DNA of 64,000 nucleotides. Source: Cunninghamia lanceolata. Its lineage: Eukaryota > Streptophyta > Pinopsida > Cupressales > Cupressaceae. Position numbers and translations under genes: made by a program. Below are positions 57,103 to 64,000 of this stretch, one piece after another; positions within the stretch are counted from its first letter, which is position 1, and each line of letters opens with the position of its first letter. The stretch is taken from contig BSBN01000809.1 in the NCBI GenBank assembly GCA_027924645.1, positions 48,204,001 to 48,268,000 on the forward strand, given 5' to 3'. Under the pieces are notes generated by a model. The model had not been told where the DNA came from, made no database searches, and saw only the letters and a list, made by a program, of their open reading frames with translations.

Positions 57103-57602
57103 CGAGGCAAATATATGGTTCTATAATTACTTCTATCTTTTGTATATATGGCTTTGAATCTATTTGCATCAGTCTCTATAGAAGTAGCTAAGTTTAGCCC
57201 AAAGACCGTGGCAATTGTTTCTCTACTATTTTCCACTAGAATGCCCCCTTTCATGCTTCTAATTGATTTAGATGTTTCATCATAATGGGCAGCCATGGGT
57301 TGGAGTAACTCAATATCCTCAAATACATTAGTGACTATTAGCTTTCCTAAGTCACTCTCCCATACATTAGATAATGGTGAATGAGCATTTCTCTTGCTCC
57401 ACTAATGGTCAAATAGTGACCAACCATGGATAGGGATTTCCGTATTTCTATAGTTAGCAAAATTGTCAGCTAACCCATCTTTTCCTTCAGGGCTAGTTAC
57501 TCTTATCCTTTGTACACCGGAGCCAGGAAGTTGTTTTATGAGTTCTTCATGCAAGGCTCATTTTTTAGAAATGGAGAAAGCTTGGGCTTTAGGTGGAGCC
57601 AT
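57103..57602 (-). pseudogene. Element J gag N-terminal remnant
   Basis: Minus strand from an ATG at about 57602 ('MAPPKAQAFSISKK', then a stop). 'EELIKQLPGSGVQRIRVTSP' follows, and after one more stop 'SPLSNVWESDLGKLIVTNVF' leads into 'MAAHYDETSKSIRSMKGGIL' and 'ETIATVFGLN'. It resembles the start of gag in long plant Ty3/gypsy polyproteins. The reading is cut at 57103 by element E. Confidence 0.55.
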
Positions 57603-59079
57603 TACCAAATGGTGGGACTAAGGTGAGTGTTTTCTTTCTTAGTGTTCAGGGGTTCGTTCAATTCACACCACAGAAGATTTTCTTAAGAACAGAAGGAAAT
57701 AGAAAAAACCTAATGGAAATGCAAAGCACAATAGGAGGTGTAGACAACTCACCGGATTTATTTCTTACCGCCACTTTGAATTTGAAACCAAAGGTATGGT
57801 AATAGTTACCAGCTTTAGTGTTCCAATATTTCAATGTTTCTGGAATAGCAAGTATAGAAGAATTCAGGATGTGAGTAACATAAATACCATTTATTCAGGA
57901 CTAGAATTAGTCATGTCTTCCTTTACTTCGTCTTGCATGAATTAGATATGCAGAATCATTCACTTTGGGAGATTTGAATATCATTTGTTGGATTGTATGA
58001 TATTGGTAGAGATTCAATGGCCATGATCAATCCCGAGAACATGATCATATATGACACATTCAACAAATTTTACTAAACCAATTAGAAAGTTACTTCTCAT
58101 TACTTCCCAATTAATTGTCGAAATAGACAAGCCATAGAAATTGTGTCATTCTTACTATGTGGCAGTTTTCTGACGTTCCATAATCCAATGAGGCACACTA
58201 ATTAATGATCTGGTAGAATGACGGAGGGATGAAAACCATAACATCAAAACATGCCTTTCTCTAGACAAATCTTTTTTTACAGACACGATAGCCATGTGTC
58301 AAACTTTCGCTTCTCCGCGGATGCTAGCCGGGGCTTCTGAATAGAGCTTGAGGGAATAGCAGAAATACTAAAATTCTTTACATGTTGGTCAAGACCCACC
58401 ATTACTTACTTCATTGTAATAGTAGACAATCCTCCAGTAGCTGGCACCTCTTCCACAGTTCTGTGAGTGTCTTTTACAAATCATATTTGGATATTGGTGG
58501 ATTGGTGGAAATATGTAAATTAGCTTTTACCTATCAAAAGGGGTTAGCAGCACCTAACCCTTAGTGTATACTTTTAAAAACAACCTTCATCTACTAGCAA
58601 GGAAAGGGGGGTACGAGATCATTTGGTCATTCTAGAATGAAGCATTTTAGGCATGGGCCAGCGACAGTGGTTATATGGTGAGGGGCCGGTCAAATAACGT
58701 TATGGGGGACATAAGGAGACAACTTAAAAGCACAGATGACAGGGGATAGGTGGTTGACCTCAATGATACAATACAAGTAAAAGACCTTTTGGATGCTTGA
58801 CACAAGGGCTTAGGGCCCTTTTTGAGGATTAATGGTCAAAGTATTCTTGTTTTGTAAAAATCCTATGTCACAAACCTTCTATCATGATGTCAAAATACTA
58901 AAACCATGGAAACATTTTACATGGTACCATCAGTGGCTCTAGTTCAGGACGCCTGTTCAACTTGAATAGGGTGAGATCACAGAAAGACTCTAGAGGAGCA
59001 GACCATAGCACAAAAAGGAAGAAAGGAAAAAGCATGAAACACAAACTAAAGCAGGGAACTACCTAAAACTAAGAATAAA
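57603..59079. other. Unassigned 1.5 kb between J gag and J pol
   Basis: No open frame above 60 codons that looks real, no recognisable LTR ends, and no tandem repeat. By position it should hold the 3' end of one J element and the 5' end of another, including at least one LTR. ACATGGTACCATCAGTGGCT at about 58919-58938 is a possible decayed primer site or palindrome (ATGGTACCAT) but is unproven. A purine run GGAAAGGGGGG at 58599 is on the wrong strand for J. Confidence 0.35.
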
Positions 59080-60285
59080 CTATGCATGGAAAAGGATCAT
59101 ACCATATGAAAAGTATGATTTCAAGAACTGTCCATGCATTGGCAATTCAAGTAACTCTCCAACCAGACTTTGTAATAAATAAGAGTATTCTCTGTGAGTG
59201 TTTTTGATTAGATATGGTCCAAGCCAAAGGGTATCAAATTTACCATGTTTCCCCTTATCTTGAGACCTAGAATTCCATAGCAACACCATATCTCCTATCT
59301 GAAACTTCCTTTCAGATGTTCTCTTGTCATGCAAATTTCTAACCTGCTACTACAACTTTATGTTTCTTAGCTAAGCTAGACTTCTTGTTTCATCTAACTG
59401 AGTTACCTAATAAATCCTATTTTGTATAGCATTAGAGATATCATCATGTTCTTGAATAACCTTGAAAATAGGTAACATTTTATTTATGGGCATTCTTTCC
59501 TCTAGGCCATACACAAGATCAAAAGGGGCTTGACCAATACCCTTTTTCACAGTCACTCTATCAGCGTAGATAGCAAGTCTTAATTTGGTATCCCAAGCCT
59601 TCTTGTTTTTATCTATGATTCTCTTGATAATATTAATCAAGCTTTTGTTTCGTGATTCAACCTATCCATTTCCTTGAGGATGGTATGGGGATGAGTAAGA
59701 AATCGAGATCCCATACTGACTACAAAATTTTGTGAATTCTTCAAACCTGAGACACATAGCATTGTCTGAAACTATTTTTATGGGCATGCCAAACTTGGTT
59801 ATAACATTATTCATGATAAAGTCTATCACAACTTTGCTAGTTGCCCTTTGGGTGGGGATGGCCTCAACCCATTTAGTGAAATAGGCAGTGGCCACTAGGA
59901 TCTAGCTATGTCCTCCACTTGACATCTCAGTTATCTCACCTGTGAAATCTAATCTCCACTGCTGAAAGGGAGCTTCTACTATTATAGGCATGAGGGGTAA
60001 ATTTCTAGACAATTTTAATTTTCCTGAGAATCTCTGACATGCATCACAACTTTTGACCATTTGGTGAGCATCCTTGAAAATAGTAGGCCACCAATATCCA
60101 GCTCTTAAGACTTTGTAGGCTATTGTTTTAGCCATATAATGACCTCCGCAAACACCATAATGCATATCCTTCAAAACTTTAGAAGCCTGACTACTGTTTA
60201 TACAATTGAGTAAAATACCCTCGAAGTTTCTCCACCAAAGTTTGCCTTCTATGATTACATATTTTATGGCCTGTAACCTCAATGT
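59080..60285 (-). pseudogene. Element J integrase
   Basis: Minus strand. Zinc-binding domain 'DMHYGVCGGHYMAKTIAYK' with 'SCDACQRFSG' (59902-60282) keeps both His and both Cys. The core has 'QWRLDFTGEI' (Asp), 'MPIKIVSDNAM' (Asp) and 'SPYHPQGNG', a stop, then 'VESRNKSL' (Glu). The C-terminal part 'RKFQIGDMVLLWNSRSQDKG' with 'FDTLWLGPYLIK' is the GPY/F module (59080-59334). There is no chromodomain. Four separate open stretches all lie in one frame, separated by single stops. Confidence 0.9.
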
Positions 60286-60549
60286 TCTCTTCTAATTTTT
60301 TGTCATTCCATCAGGACAAGATACATCTTGTAAATAGTGAACAATATTTATAGACCATTCAAAATCTTTCATGTCACAATCAACCACTGCACCCTAAGTT
60401 TCAATATTGTTTATCTAGTTAGCTTCTAGATTTTACTCAGCCATCAACTTTGCCAATCCTTGTCCTCTTACTAACTTAGTAATCTAAATGTCAATATTGA
60501 ACTCCTGGATCCTGTTGATCCATCTGCATCTTCTCCCAGTTACCTCTTG

Positions 60550-61152
60550 CTAGGTAAAAACATCTTTGACAACAGTTGTTGGTACATAAGCAATAATATT
60601 TACCCCGACCAAATACAATATAAAATTTTTAATAGATTTTACCAAGGCATAAGCCTGTTTCTTAGTTATGTCATATTTCAGCTCAGTTGCTTGAAGAGAT
60701 TTACTAAAGAATGAAATGGGTTGTTCATAATCCTCACTATTTTTCTGTAGCAAAACTGCAACTATGGTTTGGAAAGAAACAAAAGAAAACAGCTGAAAAG
60801 GTTTAGAAAAGTCAGGATACTTCAATACAGGGGCATCCTTGATGGATCCTTTGATGTTCCTAAAAGCTTTTATTGGCTCATCACTCCATGCAATATCCTC
60901 TCCCTTCTTCAACATCTTGGATATCAGTCTAGTAGTTTTAGCAAAATTTGTAACAAATCTCCTTAGGAAATTTACATATCCAAAGAATGATTGAATTCCC
61001 TTCATACTTTTGGGTATTGGTATTTTTTCAATAGAAACAACCCTCTCTGGATCAATCCTAATTCCTTCCTTAGACACTATGTGGCCTAGGAGTTTTCCTT
61101 CTGTCAGTCCAAACACATATTTCTTAAGGTTTAGAGATATGCCAAACATCAT
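60550..61152 (-). pseudogene. Element J Ty3-type RNase H position, catalytic residues missing
   Basis: Minus strand, 200 open codons. The RT thumb comes first ('KLLGHIVSKEGIRIDPERV', 'MKGIQSFFGYVNFLRRFV'), then the RNase H fold. Where the active-site TDAS is expected the text is 'LFSFVSFQTIVAVLLQK' (no Asp). Where the Y-x-x-x-E-K-E block is expected it reads 'LKYDITKKQAYALV' (no Glu). Where TDH is expected it reads 'AYVPTTVVKDV' (no Asp). The fold is recognisable but the three usual acids are gone. Confidence 0.85.
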
Positions 61153-61203
61153 GCATCTTTCAAAAATTCTCTCCAGATGAGAGCAATGATCTTGTTCCTT
61201 TTT

Positions 61204-61812
61204 TTAATATGTGGTTAAATCATCCTGATACACTACCATTATTAAATTTATGAGATTAGAAAAACCTACATCCATAGCTCTTTGAAAGGTAGCACTAGCA
61301 TTAGTTAACCTGAAGGGCATTCTAATATACACATATGTGCCCCATGGAGTAGTGAATGTTATTTCATATTGCTCATACTCCTTAACCATCACTTGGTTAT
61401 ATCCAGAAAAACCATCCATCATAGATAAAAGCTGACAACCAGTTACCTTCTGTAGCATGGCTTCCATATTTTGTAAAGGATAATTGTCCTTTAATGACGC
61501 TATGTTCAGGTTTCTAAAATCAACATAGAGTCTAATATCTCCATTTTTCTTTCTAACAAGAACCAGGTTTGAAACCCAAGTGGAGTGTCTAATAGGTTCG
61601 ATAATCCCACCTTCACTTAGCTTAGCTAACTCTTGCTGTATTTTTGGCCTTATAGTAGGATTTATGGGTCTTTGGTTTTGCCTGAAAGGTTTTGCATCTA
61701 GTTTTAAGGGGATTTCATGTTGAAACAAATCTTCTATATATGCCTTCAAATCATCATAAGCCCAGGTAAAAACCTTTCTGTGTCTTTTGAGCAAGGAAAT
61801 TAAAATTTTCAT
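61204..61812 (-). pseudogene. Element J reverse transcriptase
   Basis: Minus strand, 202 open codons. 'ISLLKRHRKVFTWAYDDLKA' and 'HEIPLKLDAKPFRQNQRPIN' lead in. 'NLVLVRKKNGDIRLYVDFRN', 'LLSMMDGFSGYNQV' (first Asp), 'GTYVYIRMPFRLTNASATFQ' and the active site 'VVYQDDLTTY' (both Asp, Gln at the variable place) follow. A frameshift near 61800 joins it to the upstream frame; a stop at 61204 separates it from the thumb. Confidence 0.92.
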
Positions 61813-62189
61813 AATTTTTCAGGTTTAGGCACTTACCTACATACACCAACTTTGGATGGGCTTTAGTTCCTAGGTTCACCTCTTCAAGGTTGTTTAGGTG
61901 TAGTAGAGCAGATCTTACAGTTTGCTTGTCATTTCCATCAAAGACTCTTTCTAGAGCCACCAATCCCCTTGGAATTCTATTAGTCTTCAACTGGATAATT
62001 TCATTCCCAAATATAGTTTGTTTCCCATCCATCGTTTCCACAAAATCCTGGAAATCAATCTCATGCGCATGGTATTAATATGTGTAATTCATGAACTTAT
62101 AAAGATCCTGGTCATCATTGAAGATTTTCCAGTGATGAATATTATCAGGAATAGAGGATCTTATCAATATTTCCACTCTTGAAATTCTT
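61813..62189 (-). pseudogene. Element J linker between the extra RNase H and RT
   Basis: Minus strand. 'LIRSSIPDNIHHWKIFNDDQ', 'METMDGKQTIFGNEIIQLKT' and 'IPRGLVALERVFDGNDKQ' lead to 'EEVNLGTKAHPKLVYVGKCL', the conserved lead-in to RT in this lineage. Same frame as the protease and extra RNase H; the shift into the RT frame is near 61800. Confidence 0.75.
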
Positions 62190-62677
62190 GCCAAAGTGAT
62201 ATCCTTATATTTGACTGCAATGTTTGCCAAAAAATCAGCCATAACATTCTTACCTCGCTCTATCTAGTCAATAGAAAAGGCATCAAATTCTTCAATAGTG
62301 TCCTAAACTGCATTTCTATATGGTTTGAGTCTTTTATTCTATGAAGCATACCTGGATCTGACCTATGAAACTACCAATTCAGAGTCTCCAAGAACCTTGA
62401 GCTTTCTAACACCATGCTTAAGGGCCATTTTTAAACCTACAATTAAGGCCTCATATTCGGTAACATTATTAGTACAAGAGAAACCAAATCTAAAAGAAGA
62501 TCTGAATGCCTTGCTAGAAGGAGACATAAGCACTACTCTTGCAAAAGAGTCTTCCTTGGAATAGACCCCATCAAACTGCATAGACCATAATCCTTCTTTG
62601 TCATCAATTGACTCAGGCTCACCCGGTGAAGCATTACTATCATCTTCAACTTTGAAGTTGTCTATAGCCACATCCAA
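62190..62677 (-). pseudogene. Element J extra (archaeal/RVT_3-type) RNase H, active-site acids kept
   Basis: Minus strand. 'LWSMQFDGVYSKEDSFARVV' carries the first Asp (62570-62572). 'CTNNVTEYEALIVGLKMAL' carries the Glu, 'KLKVLGDSELVVS' the second Asp, and, after one stop, 'IERGKNVMADFLANIAV' (about 62200-62250) the last Asp. All four acids of the family are present. It lies between protease and RT rather than after RT. Same frame as the protease. Confidence 0.88.
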
Positions 62678-62686
62678 GAAATATAC

Positions 62687-63120
62687 CTAGTCACCTTCTT
62701 CATTGATGCCATCTATTATTTGGGGACATTTATTTTCTCTGTCCAACCTCACATCTTCACCATCCAAGGGAATCATAGCATATGAGGAGTCCATCTGGAT
62801 GCTACCACCCACAGTGGAAGCCCACTTTCTTAACAATAGCATTCCAAACATAGGAGGAATATCCACCACAATGATATTCATTTTATACTCTTTGTGAGGG
62901 AAAGCTACAAGTTTGAAACTGATATCCTTGATGATTCTGATGATGGGGACTTCTCTGGAATCCATGGAAAAGCATTTCCCATAGGTCTTGGTTACTTGTA
63001 GGCCTAGAATTTCCATGACTCCCAAAGGCATTATATTTGTAGAAGCACCCAAGTCAATCATAAAAATTTTCACAAATCTTCCCTTTATCATGAGAGTGAC
63101 AAAGAACGGATCTACTCAAG
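62687..63120 (-). pseudogene. Element J aspartic protease
   Basis: Minus strand, 134 open codons. 'IFMIDLGASTNIMPLGVMEI' is the active site; the catalytic Asp is kept while the next residue is Leu instead of Ser or Thr. 'FGMLLLRKWASTVGGSIQMD' and 'SYAMIPLDGEDVRL' are the conserved C-terminal blocks of this lineage. Confidence 0.88.
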
Positions 63121-63990
63121 AGAAGGGCATTTTTGCAAAGTAGTCCCTAAATATACCTCCAGTACTTTAGTATTGTACTTTTTTAGCAAGCACCTTTGTT
63201 ACTTCAGGGGGATTCACATATCCATTGGGCATCTCAAGTGTACTAGGAGCTGCATCATTTATTGCAGCTACAACTCTATTCTTATGCTCAGGTATCCTCA
63301 TGATTTCTAATAAAGGAACTATCACTCTTATCTTGCTAAATATATGGGCCATGTCTAGTGGGATATATTTGGCCACTAAACTAGTGCAAGTAATATCAGT
63401 ATTAGTTACAGGGATGGGAGATGTGTCTATTTTACTAGATTTTTGTTCCACAAGGATTTTCTTGGCAATTTCCCTTTCTACCGATATTTTACCTTTAGGG
63501 GATGGATGGTGATGTGGATTACTTTTATCCCCCCTTTCTTTAGCTATTCTCATAGATCCTATTTCCCTCTTGGGATTAGAAGGATGCTGCTCCTCCTTTA
63601 TGAAAATGCTTCCTTCATTTCCCCTTGTACTGCTTTCTCCTCTTCTTGCTTCTCAAGTTGTAATTATTTTGACCTAATCAATCTTGGAGACAGTCAAAGC
63701 TTTGAGCTCTTCAGTAGAAGGATTTCTTAGTCAGACGTTAGTATCTTTGGTATTCAACTGAAGAACACAATGATCATCTCTATTTATACTCAGGTAGGTT
63801 GTTGTTCAACCGACTTCCCCTTTTCTATTGTAACTTCATCTTCTGTGTACTCACTGTTAGAGGACACATAATCTTCCACAGTGTAGCCTTTATTAAAAAC
63901 CATATTTACATTATGGTTCTCATAATCATCCCCTTCCTCATATTCCTCATATGGGGCTATATTGTTAATCATAGATATCACAACAACACA
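63121..63990 (-). pseudogene. Element J gag C-terminus and linker to protease
   Basis: Minus strand. 63167-63553 is open for 128 codons ('MAHIFSKIRVIVPLLEIMRI', then 'HKNRVVAAIN'), resembling the leucine-rich stretch before the protease in this lineage. Further upstream, 63790-63981 is acidic ('EEYEEGDDYENHNVNMVFNK'). A frameshift and stops lie between them. Gag continues beyond the window. Confidence 0.65.
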
Positions 63991-64000
63991 TGAAGCAAAG

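Larger units (their letters stand above)
57103..64000 (-). mobile_element. Element J: Ty3/gypsy material on the minus strand, runs past the window end
   Basis: Two coding parts on the minus strand: a gag N-terminus at 57103-57602 and a pol from about 63990 down to 59080, with 1.5 kb between them that has no clear coding. On the minus strand pol comes first and gag after it, so these are either two elements in tandem around a lost or unrecognised LTR, or one rearranged copy. The lineage is the plant one with an extra RNase H between protease and RT. No LTR, primer site or purine tract could be placed. Confidence 0.75.

Noticed and set aside
58599..58612. GGAAAGGGGGGTACG as the purine tract of J.
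   Set aside because: J is on the minus strand, where this reads as pyrimidines, and no LTR start follows.
57103..64000. Element J as an endogenous plant pararetrovirus.
   Set aside because: It has an integrase with zinc-binding, catalytic and GPY/F parts after RT, and no movement-protein region; this is a Ty3/gypsy retrotransposon.

Overview
This window is intergenic DNA from a plant, built almost entirely of dead retrotransposons nested inside one another. The plant assignment rests on initiator-methionine tRNA primer sites (TGGTATCAGAGC), plant-type Copia LTRs ending in TG...CA, plant LINE ORF1 (DUF4283-like) remnants and a plant-specific Ty3/gypsy lineage with two RNase H domains. The density and age of the nesting suggest a large genome; a gymnosperm is possible but cannot be shown from this sequence. 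I see no host gene, tRNA, rRNA, CRISPR array or intact transposon open reading frame. Most coding remnants carry in-frame stops, often where a Trp, Gln or Arg codon is expected, as methylcytosine deamination would produce.

Left block (1-23103). Two decayed LINE copies occupy 1-4140. The second was split by element A (4146-21526, + strand, 17.4 kb). A is Copia-like with 1.1 kb LTRs, a zinc-knuckle gag, no recognisable pol, and one very long extra ORF. A was then split inside that ORF by element B (8017-17838, - strand, 9.8 kb). B has about 0.95 kb LTRs, a perfect CAACC target duplication and no pol. It carries a Pro/Ser-rich ORF ending in a G-patch-like domain and an internal rearrangement containing a stray LTR piece. 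The LINE reverse transcriptase resumes at 21532. A separate minus-strand LTR fragment lies at 21834-22074.

Central block (23104-46419). Element C (+ strand) is Copia with a 1.97 kb LTR, gag, protease, integrase, RT and RNase H. Its 3' end has become a tandem array: a roughly 1.24 kb unit (end of RT, RNase H, 3' UTR, polypurine tract, first 333 bp of the LTR) occurs at least 2.15 times. The second unit is split by element G (30869-45040, - strand), and G's own 3' LTR is split by element F (32016-39016, - strand). F is the best preserved Copia copy in the window.

Right block (46420-64000). Element E (+ strand, TNT1-like Copia) inserted in the third array unit and was in turn split in pol by element H (49364-56597, - strand, related to F and G). 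E stops in its RT at about 57102, where minus-strand Ty3/gypsy material J begins and runs off the window. J has a gag N-terminus at 57103-57602, an unassigned 1.5 kb gap, and a pol at 59080-63990 in the order protease, extra RNase H, RT, degenerate RNase H, integrase.

Insertion order inferred from nesting: LINE before A before B; C and its array before G before F; array before E before H. Five insertions (A, B, F, G, H) have target-site duplications readable on both sides.
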